NCBI GenBank assembly: GCA_903889745.1
Contig: CAISYO010000212.1
Span: 1 to 35,358 of the forward strand
Source: an uncultured Bacteroidota bacterium
Lineage (GTDB): Bacteria; Bacteroidota; Bacteroidia; Flavobacteriales; Flavobacteriaceae
Reading direction: 5' to 3'
DNA: 35,358 bases
Shown: positions 9,639-19,257 of the stretch, piece by piece
Layout: each line of letters begins with the position of its first letter
How positions within the stretch are numbered: the first letter of the stretch is position 1
Position numbers and translations under genes: made by a program
Notes under the pieces: generated by a model
What the model saw: only the letters and a program-made list of their open reading frames with translations
Database searches by the model: none
Told to the model about the DNA's origin: nothing

Positions 9639-10393
9639 TTTTTAAATTTTTGTAGCGCTTGTTTGGTATAATCAGATAAAACTAACGTACCGGAAATAGC
9701 AGCTCTTTCATATAATAATTGATCCCAGTTTTCTGTTCCTTCCCAAAGTACTTTTTTCATTTCAAATAATGCGGTTGAATTATAACCTGATAATTCGGAG
9801 GTAAAATTATTTAAACGTATATCTAATTCATCTAAAGATTGATATACTTCTGAAAACAAATGATTTTCCTTGGCCCAGTTAGCTGATTTCCATTCTGTTG
9901 GATTTAAAGTCATTTCTGCAAAAGCCATTTTTCCTATTTTTCGACTTACGGCGGGCTCAATCACAAATGGACCAATTCCAACAGCGATTTCGGATAATTT
10001 AACCATACTGTTTTGAGTAGCGAATACATAATCACAAGCTGCTGCTAAACCTACACCACCACCTACAGCTTTGCCTTGAATTCTTCCAATAATTAATTTG
10101 GAACAATTTCGCATAGCATTAATTACATTAGCAAATCCACTAAAAAATTTTGTACCTTCTTCTAAAGTGCTTATCGAAAGTAATTCATCAAATGAAGCTC
10201 CTGCACAAAACGTATTAGTTCCTTCGCTTTTAAGAACTATAATGGCGACCTCAGAATTTTTATCTACTATATTTATTTCCTTTGTTAATTGCTGTAATAA
10301 TGCACTCGGAAAAGAATTGCTTGCCGGATGTGAAAATGTTATTGTAGCAATAGTATTTTCAATTACAGTACTAATTGAGCCAGATGGTATCAT
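9635..10393 (-). CDS. Enoyl-CoA hydratase/isomerase family protein
   Basis: Crotonase-fold motifs: TNTFCAGASFDELL, IIGRIQGKAVGGGVGLAAACDYVFATQNSMVKLSEIAVGIGPFVIEPAVSRKIG. Confidence 0.9.
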   Translation of the reverse strand: MIPSGSISTVIENTIATITFSHPASNSFPSALLQQLTKEINIVDKNSEVAIIVLKSEGTNTFCAGASFDELLSISTLEEGTKFFSGFANVINAMRNCSKLIIGRIQGKAVGGGVGLAAACDYVFATQNSMVKLSEIAVGIGPFVIEPAVSRKIGKMAFAEMTLNPTEWKSANWAKENHLFSEVYQSLDELDIRLNNFTSELSGYNSTALFEMKKVLWEGTENWDQLLYERAAISGTLVLSDYTKQALQKFKK

Positions 10394-13300
10394 TATCGTT
10401 TTAAGCTAAAATGAGATTTAAATTCTTTACGTGTGTTGTTCTCGGTATATTCTACTTTAAACCAAAAGTCAGTTGAAGGTAAGGTAATTCCATTAAACGT
10501 TCCATCCCATCCAGCACCATACGAACTAATTTGTTTTATCAATTTTCCATATCGATCATAAATAGTAATTAAACCATCATACTCTACAGGTAATCGTATT
10601 ACCCAAGTATCATTATAACCATCACCATTTGGAGTGAAATAATTTGGATACGTAATTGTCTGAATTGCATCAGAAACTAGTAAATCACAACCTTGAATAT
10701 CTCTTGCATAAATGGTATAACTTCCGTTTTCCAACCCTGAAAATATTGGGCTAGATTGCCAATCGATAGCATTAAGACTATATTCATAAATACCAAATCC
10801 TCCGGTTGCTATTGCCTCAATTGTTGCCAATCCGCTTGAAAATGCGGGCGTTGTTAAAATAACACTTAAACTAGCCGGTGCAGACGATGTGGTAACATTT
10901 ACAGAATCAGTAAATTGACATCCAGTACTTGAGTTTGTTACCACAACAGAATAGGTTCCGGCGGCAGTAACATTATATAGTCCTGAATTTCCTAATGAAT
11001 TTATAGGAGTCCATTGATAGGAGTAACTTCCAGCCGTTGATGGTGTTGCATTAATTGATTGAGAACCTACTCCAGTAACAGGATCAATACACAAAATTAA
11101 ATCTTCTCCCAAATCAAAATCAGGTAAAGGATCTACGACTAATCGTAAATAAGGACCTAATCCCGCACATTCATATAAATTACTTTCAATGCGAACCCAA
11201 ATTGTTTGGTTGTTTGCAAGAGTGTTCCTAAAATTAGTGATATTTGTAATTGGATTCTGCTCAGCAGTAGCATCCGCTTCATTTAAATAATAACTGTAAG
11301 TATAGGATTGTCCAGTTCCTGGTATGAATTGATTAGATAAGTATGGTTCAATTTCGGTCAAATCAAAATAGTCTATTCCATCATTATCTGGATCTGAAGT
11401 ACTTAGGTAATCATCACATTCAGTAATTGTATAAGAATATGTTTGCGGAATCGTAGTTGCAGCTACTGTTAAAATAACTTGAGCAACACGAGAACATCCT
11501 AAAGTATTAGTAATTCTTGCCCAAACCTGTGATCCATTCCTGGCATTAAAAACAATTTCATTTGAAACAAAATCTGTATTGTTAAGAGCGCCTAGTGGTG
11601 AGTTATGATAACTATAAACATAAGTCGCATCGGTTGAAATTTTAATGTTTGCTTGCGTCAAATTGAAATCGGTAACAGCATCACTATCTGTATCGCATTG
11701 TTTTAATTCGACAATAGAATCAATAACTGGCAATGGTTTTACAACTAAATTAAATGAGGTAGTTGAGAAACAACCTGTTATATTGTTTGTTAATCGAACA
11801 TAAATTACTCGATTAGTAGTAATAATACTAGTAATTGCATTTTGTCCTAAGATTGCCTCATTTGGATCGGTATGATATGTTACAGTAATGCCAGTTTGTG
11901 TGCCTAAAATGTCAGTGGTTTTTAATGTTAAATCAAAATTAACACTTCCATTGGTGTCATCTCCATCAATTGCATCATCACATAATTCGAAATTTGATAT
12001 CGGAGAAATAACAGGAAAATCATTATTTGTTACAGTAATTGTTGCAGATACATCAGAGCAAACAGCATTTCCCTGAATGGTGTAGGTGTAAATACCGCTT
12101 GCATCTATAGAAGGATCAAATTCATCAGTTCCAGAATCTAAAACTGGAGACCAAGTGCCTCCAGTAGGTACGCCTGTATTTAATAAATCAAATAAAAAAA
12201 TTTTGCCATCATTTTTACAAACAGACAATATTTTATTTGTTCCTACAAATGGCGCTTGTTCAATAGTAACAGTAATATCAACAGGTATTGTAACTAATGA
12301 AGTATTACAATTTTTTGTAAATTCATATGTATAAACTCCAGCACTATTTACAGCAGGGTCAAAAATATTGTTTACTATTGGTGCTGTTCCAACAGGCGAT
12401 GTCCATGTGCCATTTTCACCAGGATTTCCATTTATAGCCTCAAATAAATCTATAGTTTGATTCGAACAAACAGCTACAGTAGTATCTTCTGGATTACTAC
12501 CAAATCCTGAATAATAACCAGCATAACCAGATATGTTTCCTTGATATCCAAATACTCCAACTGCTAATGGGCCGGTAGAAGAAACATTAGCATCACCGGT
12601 TATATTTGAAATTCTATACGTAACCCAATCGGTATTACCTAAAACCGCTTCTGCTTGTGTAGTAGGAATTGAAGTTCCGTTAATTGTTATTGTGGCGGTT
12701 GCATAGGTTAAAATCATTAAATCTGCGTTATATAAATCGTCTCCTATTTGATCAATATCTGGGATATTCACAGAATTTTGGAAAAAACAACTTAAAGGTG
12801 GGATAAAATTTAATCCACAGGTAGCTGTATCAGCTCCTCCGCCAAGTAATTGATAAGCAAAAACAGGTCTATTAGTTCTAACAAAGAGATTTTTATTATT
12901 AGTGCCTTGATAAAACGAATTTGGAACTAAAAAATAATCTCCAGCATTAATTGTGGTAATTGGTGATACACTTCCATTTACATAAATTTCGGTATCATCT
13001 TCATTTGCAACTAGTAAAGGGAGTTCCATCGATGGAAGTCCATTTCCTTCAATAAAGATATATTCTGTGCCTATTTGAGAGGCTGAAACGATTTGGTCTA
13101 GTGTAAAATCGCCTCTACCCGAAACAATTCCTCCTATTGCATTTCCTGTGTTTACTGCTACGGGATTATTAGATGTTACTAAAGCTCCAATAATTCCATC
13201 TAAATTACTTCCTTGATTGCTGTAACCACTAAAAATTACACTTTGACCAGCATTCAGAATAAAAGTTTGTGTATCGTCGTTAATATCACCTGTACCCGAA

Positions 13301-13842
13301 ACAAAAATAACACCAGCATCATAATCAGATAAAGTAATTGTTGTATTATCTTCTGTTGCCATTACACTGGCTACAAAAGATTTTCTAACGTCATTTGGCT
13401 CATTTATCATGCAGCCTAATCTAAATCTTATTCCTATTCCTGGTCGACCTTTTGAAATTAATGTTTCAGAATGAGCAGAGTGTCTTAATCTAAAACTCAC
13501 ATAAAAATCTTTAGTTCCTTCTAATATAAGTCCTTTGTCTGAAAGTATTGTATTAACTTCATTTGATGGTAAAAACATTTTTGTGTTAGAGCCAGTACCT
13601 ATGTCAATTCTTACTGAATTTGTTGCCGAAATTAAAAATGGAGAACCAGGAAATGGCGTCCCACTGCCATCGGTAACATTTACTAAAAAGGGTGTTACTT
13701 CTGGTGTAGATAAATATAGATATTGATCTTCAATAGCTATTGGATCTCTAGAATGCAAAGGAGGTAACCAATGTTTATTACTTAATTGCGCATAATTTAC
13801 ACTTGAAATTAATAGTAATATAAATAATATTTTCTTTGACAT
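10393..13842 (-). CDS. T9SS type B sorting domain-containing protein with IgGFc-binding-like N-terminal region
   Basis: Signal peptide MSKKILFILLLISSVNYAQ; IgGFc_binding-like region (SNKHWLPPLHS..., DFYVSFRLRHSAHSETLISKGRPGIGIRFRLG..., NTGNAIGGIVSGRGDFTLDQIVSASQIGTEYIFIEG); C-terminal YPNYFTPNGDGYNDTWVIRLPVEYDGLITIYDRYGKLIKQISSYGAGWDGTFNGITLPSTDFWFKVEY = type B CTD. Confidence 0.9.
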   Translation of the reverse strand: MSKKILFILLLISSVNYAQLSNKHWLPPLHSRDPIAIEDQYLYLSTPEVTPFLVNVTDGSGTPFPGSPFLISATNSVRIDIGTGSNTKMFLPSNEVNTILSDKGLILEGTKDFYVSFRLRHSAHSETLISKGRPGIGIRFRLGCMINEPNDVRKSFVASVMATEDNTTITLSDYDAGVIFVSGTGDINDDTQTFILNAGQSVIFSGYSNQGSNLDGIIGALVTSNNPVAVNTGNAIGGIVSGRGDFTLDQIVSASQIGTEYIFIEGNGLPSMELPLLVANEDDTEIYVNGSVSPITTINAGDYFLVPNSFYQGTNNKNLFVRTNRPVFAYQLLGGGADTATCGLNFIPPLSCFFQNSVNIPDIDQIGDDLYNADLMILTYATATITINGTSIPTTQAEAVLGNTDWVTYRISNITGDANVSSTGPLAVGVFGYQGNISGYAGYYSGFGSNPEDTTVAVCSNQTIDLFEAINGNPGENGTWTSPVGTAPIVNNIFDPAVNSAGVYTYEFTKNCNTSLVTIPVDITVTIEQAPFVGTNKILSVCKNDGKIFLFDLLNTGVPTGGTWSPVLDSGTDEFDPSIDASGIYTYTIQGNAVCSDVSATITVTNNDFPVISPISNFELCDDAIDGDDTNGSVNFDLTLKTTDILGTQTGITVTYHTDPNEAILGQNAITSIITTNRVIYVRLTNNITGCFSTTSFNLVVKPLPVIDSIVELKQCDTDSDAVTDFNLTQANIKISTDATYVYSYHNSPLGALNNTDFVSNEIVFNARNGSQVWARITNTLGCSRVAQVILTVAATTIPQTYSYTITECDDYLSTSDPDNDGIDYFDLTEIEPYLSNQFIPGTGQSYTYSYYLNEADATAEQNPITNITNFRNTLANNQTIWVRIESNLYECAGLGPYLRLVVDPLPDFDLGEDLILCIDPVTGVGSQSINATPSTAGSYSYQWTPINSLGNSGLYNVTAAGTYSVVVTNSSTGCQFTDSVNVTTSSAPASLSVILTTPAFSSGLATIEAIATGGFGIYEYSLNAIDWQSSPIFSGLENGSYTIYARDIQGCDLLVSDAIQTITYPNYFTPNGDGYNDTWVIRLPVEYDGLITIYDRYGKLIKQISSYGAGWDGTFNGITLPSTDFWFKVEYTENNTRKEFKSHFSLKR

Positions 13843-13907
13843 CTTATAATATTTATTTGGGTAGTCTGTAAAATTAAGCAGAATTGTAGAATTAATCTAA
13901 ATATTAT

Positions 13908-16900
13908 CTAAAAAAACGCTCTTAATTGAACATTTCCAGTATGTATGGTTTTGCTGCTTTCACTATTTCTGCCTTGGTAGTTAATATTTATGTCTAAAAA
14001 TTGCGTTAAATTTTTCTGTAAAAGCAATCGCCATGTTTGGTTTTTTCCGGGTTGCAAACCTTCTAACATTTGAAAACCAACCGCTGATAATGCATTTCCA
14101 TCAAACAAATTGTTGTACATCGAAAATTCGCCATTCATACTAAATCCTTTTTCGCTATTAAAGGTAAATGATGTTCCTAAACGTGTTTGTTTTAATATTT
14201 CAAATGCACCTATATTATTTTCCTTTTGTTGAAACTCGAAAAAAATATCCCAACTCGCATTTTTAGAAAACAAATACCCAATTTTTGGTTCTATCTGAAA
14301 ACTTTCTATTTCAAAATTACGACTCGAAAAATTTTCTGAGCTTGAAGCTGATTTTGTAGTGCTTCCCGAAAAATTAAAAAGCCAACTTTTATCAACCAAA
14401 TGCTGATATTGCAACAGATGCGATTTGTTTGTTGCCGAAACACTTCCCACAGAAAGTAAGTTTTGACTTTCGTTTAACAAGAACGAATAAGTGGTGGAAT
14501 GATGCTGTTTTCCACGATTAAAAAACAAACTGTTTCTAAAATTCGTATTCAAACCAATCAATTCTTCTTCCTCTTTTGAAAATGGATTCAAATCAAAATT
14601 TGAACCATTTCTTCTTATCTTTCGATCAATTAAAAACGAAGTTTGATTGTAAAAGTGCGATGCGAATTTCTTAAAACCTTTCTCATTTTGCCATTGGTTA
14701 AAATTTAGATTAACAGATTGCGAAAATTTATTTTGATGCGTTCTCACAAAAATCTGATTGGGTAAAAACACGCGAACATAAATTGCTAAATCAGGATAAG
14801 GAGCAATTTCAAACTCTTGCAATTCCTGAATTCCATTACTGTTGTAATCGTTCCACATATAAACACCTTGTCCAGGTTCTACTTGTAAATAAGTGAATTC
14901 TTGCTGAGCAATGGTTCCAGAACTCGTTTCATATGCGGTTGTAGTTTGTAGTAGTTGTCCAAAAAATCGATCCGAGTACAAAATTCGTGAATTCAAAGAC
15001 GGTTCATCTTTTAAATTGGCAGCTTCATATTTCAGGGTTCGATAATTTAAAAACACACTCAAATTGCTTTTTTCAGTTTTAATTAATTGCGATTTTAAGT
15101 AGTAGGAATTCGAATGATTTACACGCTCAATTCGGTTGTTTTGCAAACTATCATTCTGGCGTTGTAAAAATCCCAATTCCACAAAAACTTTCGTTGAATC
15201 TCCTCTTCCTATAAAAGCGCCATATTCTATAAAGCGTTGGCTCAAGGCCGAAAAGGTATTGGTTGTTTTCAATTTTTCGGAATTATCTTCCAAATTCACC
15301 GTACCACCAACCCAATTTTTTCCTAATTTATACGATGAACGATTTTGACTTCGAGCGAAAGACGAATTAGAAAGTTCGGAATCGCTTTTCATTACGCTTG
15401 AATTATTCCAAATCATCCAATTTTTGGCAGCGTATCTCCCTGATAAAGTGTGTTTATTTCCCGAAAAGGCCTCACCAAAAGTTAAGTTTTCAAACTGATA
15501 AAGCGCTTTTCCTTTATTGTTGAAATTAAAATCCAATCCCGAACTCAAAAAACTTTGATTGCCTAATAAAGTCGAAGTAATGTTCCAATCCCTGTTAAAT
15601 TCGATGTTATACAAACGTTCAATTGGTTTAAAATTATCCTGAATGAATTGATAATTTGCAAACGCATCAATCTTGGTTTTTCTATCAAAAAGCCGTTGTT
15701 TTCCATTGAATTTTCCGGCAAATCCTTTGTTGTTAGTATCGTCTAATTTTGAATATAAATTTTGGTCACTATTGCTTAACGCTACTTCAAAATCTAACAG
15801 TGTTTTTTCACTCGGATTGTATTTTCCTAAAATGGTTGCCATTTGAATTTTCGTAGGTGCAATCAAACGAATAGTTGGCTCATAATTTCCTTGCGGAATG
15901 CCGCCAATTGGCGCTACATATTCATAAATTTTCCCAACCGCTTGATTGTTGACCAAAACATAATTCCCTTGATTAGTTCCTACCAATGAAAAACGAACAT
16001 TGTACAATTCGTCATCGGGATTATTAGAATATTCAAACACTTCCACAGCACCAATTAGCACTTTTTTGTACAGAATTTTATTTTCAGAATACGAATCTAA
16101 ATAGGCTGAAGGACCATTCATCAAAGAAATAGCATCACCAGCATTTTGCAAAATAGCAATTTGTTCAGATGATAAATTTTGCTGCAACGGCTGGTTTTTT
16201 ACATCACTTTCCGAATAGACATAACCACCAATTTGCCAATTTTCTCGCTCATGCGAAATTCCGCCGTAGGTGATAAATCGGGTAAAATTTCTATCGGTGT
16301 ATTGATATTCAACGTTGATTCGCATTTCGGAAGTAATCGGAAATAAAGAGGTAAAAATGATTTCACCAGCGTTGTAATCAATGATGTAATCGTTGTTTTC
16401 ACCACGGGTTTTTAAAATTCCGTTGACATAAACCCGTTCCGAACCTGAAATGACTAAAACGTACAATTCGTTATTATTACCGCGCAATTTATAAGGACCT
16501 TGATTGCCTTCTTGCCCTGTGAAAGTGCTTCGTGCATATTGTCCACGCACCAAAGCGCCTGCTGCCACTACTTCGGTTTTTTTATCGGGTGTGCCAAAGG
16601 AAAAACGGGTCGATAAACCTTGTACTTTTTTATTGAAATTAAGGAATGCCGATTTTCTATTTTCCAGAAATAAATCACCAGCACGAATGTTCCATTTGTC
16701 GGAAAATAGTTCGATAAAAATTTGATCAAACTCATCTAATTTTTGTGAATAACCGCCTTCTTGCAACGGAATATTGCTGTCTTGTATGGAAGCACGCAAA
16801 CTCACTTTGTCTGAAATTTTTCCTGTGATTTGCAAATCTAAATTCGAATTCACCACAGTGTTTTGATTGTTCCCAATGGTAATACCGCGTGTAATACTTC

Positions 16901-17312
16901 CGGAAGTATTCAATCCGTCAAAAGGTTTGAATTTGGTATTTTTTTCTTTTTTGAAAACGACTAATTTACCAGCTTCATTGGAAACCACTTTATCATCATC
17001 GTAAATGGAATAGGTTTTAGTTAAAAAATCTGGAAATTTTGAATAGCGAACCACTAACGAATCGGAAGTTGTGATTTCTTTTGTGAAAACTAAGGTTCCT
17101 TTTTGGAAATTTACTTGGTAAAAACTCGCATCAATAACTTTTCCGCTTTTGTCTTTAATTTCAAAAAAGGAATTATTTAAACTGAACTTTTCTATCGAAA
17201 TTGTGTCTTTTGAAAACGTAATTTTTTTTGTCGGATACGATTGTAATGTTTCTTGAGCAAAACTGCCCAGACAACACAATAGAAAACTCGCTAAAAAAAC
17301 AATTTTTTGCAT
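13908..17312 (-). CDS. Large uncharacterised outer-membrane beta-barrel protein (hypothetical, SprA-like motif)
   Basis: Signal peptide MQKIVFLASFLLCCLGSFAQ; many alternating amphipathic strands; terminal Phe (VQLRAFF); motif GSERVYVNGILKTRGENNDYIIDYNAGEIIFTSLFPITSEMRINVEYQY. Confidence 0.75.
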   Translation of the reverse strand: MQKIVFLASFLLCCLGSFAQETLQSYPTKKITFSKDTISIEKFSLNNSFFEIKDKSGKVIDASFYQVNFQKGTLVFTKEITTSDSLVVRYSKFPDFLTKTYSIYDDDKVVSNEAGKLVVFKKEKNTKFKPFDGLNTSGSITRGITIGNNQNTVVNSNLDLQITGKISDKVSLRASIQDSNIPLQEGGYSQKLDEFDQIFIELFSDKWNIRAGDLFLENRKSAFLNFNKKVQGLSTRFSFGTPDKKTEVVAAGALVRGQYARSTFTGQEGNQGPYKLRGNNNELYVLVISGSERVYVNGILKTRGENNDYIIDYNAGEIIFTSLFPITSEMRINVEYQYTDRNFTRFITYGGISHERENWQIGGYVYSESDVKNQPLQQNLSSEQIAILQNAGDAISLMNGPSAYLDSYSENKILYKKVLIGAVEVFEYSNNPDDELYNVRFSLVGTNQGNYVLVNNQAVGKIYEYVAPIGGIPQGNYEPTIRLIAPTKIQMATILGKYNPSEKTLLDFEVALSNSDQNLYSKLDDTNNKGFAGKFNGKQRLFDRKTKIDAFANYQFIQDNFKPIERLYNIEFNRDWNITSTLLGNQSFLSSGLDFNFNNKGKALYQFENLTFGEAFSGNKHTLSGRYAAKNWMIWNNSSVMKSDSELSNSSFARSQNRSSYKLGKNWVGGTVNLEDNSEKLKTTNTFSALSQRFIEYGAFIGRGDSTKVFVELGFLQRQNDSLQNNRIERVNHSNSYYLKSQLIKTEKSNLSVFLNYRTLKYEAANLKDEPSLNSRILYSDRFFGQLLQTTTAYETSSGTIAQQEFTYLQVEPGQGVYMWNDYNSNGIQELQEFEIAPYPDLAIYVRVFLPNQIFVRTHQNKFSQSVNLNFNQWQNEKGFKKFASHFYNQTSFLIDRKIRRNGSNFDLNPFSKEEEELIGLNTNFRNSLFFNRGKQHHSTTYSFLLNESQNLLSVGSVSATNKSHLLQYQHLVDKSWLFNFSGSTTKSASSSENFSSRNFEIESFQIEPKIGYLFSKNASWDIFFEFQQKENNIGAFEILKQTRLGTSFTFNSEKGFSMNGEFSMYNNLFDGNALSAVGFQMLEGLQPGKNQTWRLLLQKNLTQFLDININYQGRNSESSKTIHTGNVQLRAFF

Positions 17313-17334
17313 AAATACTATAACTCCGAATCTT

Positions 17335-17342
17335 CAAAAGTA
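17335..17342 (-). promoter_or_regulatory. Candidate Bacteroidota -7 box (TACTTTTG) upstream of the large barrel gene
   Basis: Reverse complement of CAAAAGTA matches TAnnTTTG, 23 nt upstream of ATG at 17312; no clear -33 TTG at standard spacing. Confidence 0.4.
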
Positions 17343-17393
17343 GTATTTATTGTTGGAAAGTTTTGAGTTATTTTTCCGAAAAACAAAAAACAC

Positions 17394-17461
17394 AATCTTG
17401 TCATGTTGACGCAAGGAAACATCACATTATGATATTCCTCATGCTTCGGAATGACAAGATT
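17394..17461. repeat. 68-nt imperfect inverted-repeat intergenic element (REP/MITE-like)
   Basis: Perfect 11-nt ends AATCTTGTCAT ... ATGACAAGATT flanking partially complementary interior (gttgacgcaaggaaacatcacattatgatattcctcatgcttcgga). Confidence 0.75.
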
Positions 17462-17479
17462 ACTGTTAGATTTTTTAAA

Positions 17480-18733
17480 CTACTCCTTCGTAATCACTTG
17501 CATCGTCTCTCTTGAAATTTGGCGTAGCAATATCGTTTTATTCGTTTCTACTACTTTTGCAGCGTTTTCGTCAAAATGTCTAATGGTGTAAAGCGATACA
17601 TTTTCGTTGTACGAAACCTTGAATTTTTTAGCCAATACTTTTCGCAACTCCTTAAAATTATTGTATTTATCTTCGATACAAACCGAGAAACTAATTGCCG
17701 TGTTTTGAATTAAATTCACTTTGATTTTATATTTTGAAAACAAGGCAAAAATTTCACTGATGTTGTTTTCCATAATGAAATCAAAATCAATAGACGATAA
17801 CGACAACAACATTTGGTTTTTCTTTAAAATAAAACACGAAGTTTGTGGATCTAAATCGGCGCCTTTTGAAACACTTGTTCCAGCTAAAGTTGGATTGATA
17901 AACGATTTTACATACAATGGAATTTCCTTTTTTTGTAAAGGTTGCAATGTTTTCGGATGAATTACTGAAGCGCCGTAAAACGCTAACTCAATTGCTTCTC
18001 TATAGGAAATTTGATTCAACAAAACTGCATTTTCAAAATATCTTGGATCGGCATTTAAAACGCCAGGAACGTCTTTCCAAATAGTAACACTTTCGGCACC
18101 TAAGCAATAAGCAAAAATAGCTGCGGTATAATCAGAACCTTCACGACCTAAAGTAGTGGTGAAATTATTCTCATCCGAACCTAAAAATCCTTGTGTGATG
18201 TTTAAGGTTTTTTTCTTTACGCCTTTTGAAATTAGTTTTTGAGTGGTTTCCCAATCGACTTGTCCGTCTCTATAATTAGCATCGGTTTTTATAAACTGGC
18301 GCACATCAATCCAATTGTTTTTTAATCCGCAGTAGTTGAAATAATGACTCACAATCGTAGTTGAAACTAATTCGCCAATGCTCACCACTTGGTCATATAC
18401 AAAACTATGATTGGGCGATTTATTACTTCGAATGAAATATTCTAAATCATCAAAATGTGCGTTTACGTCAAAAAACACGTCATGATCTTCGTCATCAAAT
18501 AAATCTAACAAAATTTGATTGTGATATTTTCTTACTTCTTGTAGCGAAGCGTGTAATTCTTTCGATTTTTCAAAATAGTTTGCAATAACAACTTCAAGTG
18601 CGTTGGTGGTTTTTCCCATAGCTGAGATTACCAATAAAACATCTTCATGTCCTACCGTTTTTAAAACATGCAATACATTTTTTACGCCTTCGGCATCTTT
18701 AACGGAGGCACCTCCAAATTTGAATATTTTCAT
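17480..18733 (-). CDS. Aspartate kinase (monofunctional)
   Basis: MKIFKFGGASVKDAEGVKNV...; TTLGREGSDYTAAIFAYCLGAESVTIWKDVPGVLNADPRYFENAVLLNQISYREAIELAFYGASVIHPKTLQPL are diagnostic aspartokinase motifs. Confidence 0.95.
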   Translation of the reverse strand: MKIFKFGGASVKDAEGVKNVLHVLKTVGHEDVLLVISAMGKTTNALEVVIANYFEKSKELHASLQEVRKYHNQILLDLFDDEDHDVFFDVNAHFDDLEYFIRSNKSPNHSFVYDQVVSIGELVSTTIVSHYFNYCGLKNNWIDVRQFIKTDANYRDGQVDWETTQKLISKGVKKKTLNITQGFLGSDENNFTTTLGREGSDYTAAIFAYCLGAESVTIWKDVPGVLNADPRYFENAVLLNQISYREAIELAFYGASVIHPKTLQPLQKKEIPLYVKSFINPTLAGTSVSKGADLDPQTSCFILKKNQMLLSLSSIDFDFIMENNISEIFALFSKYKIKVNLIQNTAISFSVCIEDKYNNFKELRKVLAKKFKVSYNENVSLYTIRHFDENAAKVVETNKTILLRQISRETMQVITKE

Positions 18734-18775
18734 TCTTAAAAGTATTAAGATTCTAGTATTAAGTATTAAGACTTA
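18734..18775 (-). repeat. Heptad (7-bp period) tandem repeat abutting the aspartate kinase start codon
   Basis: Minus-strand reading TAAGTCT TAATACT TAATACT AGAATCT TAATACT TTTAAGA then ATG; also encodes the last residues and stop of the upstream GNAT gene (..S L N T stop). Confidence 0.75.
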
Positions 18776-19235
18776 TAAAATTTTTAATTCCGTTTTCATC
18801 CATATGAACTACTCGCCAATCGCCTAAAACTTTCGCGCCTGATTTTTCGTAGAAATCAATTGCAGGAGTATTCCAGTCTAGTACGTTCCATTCGATGCGA
18901 CGAACCTTGTCTTTTTTACCCTGTTTGATGATTTCTTTGTATAAGGCAAATCCGGCACCCGTTCCTCTTTGATTTGCTTTAATAATTAAATCTTCCAAAT
19001 GTATGGTTTTTCCTTTCCATGTGGAATAGCGGTAATAAAATAATGCCATTCCTATGATTGTATTTTCTTTTTCGGCTACATAACAATGAAATAGCGGATG
19101 TTCAGAAAAACCGTCACGAACCAAATCTGCAACAGTTACCACTACAGCATCGGGTTCTTTTTCAAAAGTAGCTAATTCTTGTATTAATTCTAATACATAT
19201 GGCATATCTTTTTCAGTTGCTTTTCTGATTATCAT
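18759..19235 (-). CDS. GNAT family N-acetyltransferase
   Basis: MIIRKATEKDMPYVLELIQELATFEKEPDAV...GMALFYYRYSTWKGKTIHLEDLIIKANQRGTGAGFALYKEIIKQ...RRIEWNVLDWNTPAIDFYEKSGAKVLGDW. Confidence 0.95.
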   Translation of the reverse strand: MIIRKATEKDMPYVLELIQELATFEKEPDAVVVTVADLVRDGFSEHPLFHCYVAEKENTIIGMALFYYRYSTWKGKTIHLEDLIIKANQRGTGAGFALYKEIIKQGKKDKVRRIEWNVLDWNTPAIDFYEKSGAKVLGDWRVVHMDENGIKNFISLNT

Positions 19236-19249
19236 ATTTTATTTTTTTA

Positions 19250-19257
19250 CAAAAGTA
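19250..19257 (-). promoter_or_regulatory. Candidate -7 box (TACTTTTG) upstream of GNAT gene
   Basis: CAAAAGTA on + strand; 15 nt upstream of ATG at 19235; divergent to fbp. Confidence 0.4.
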
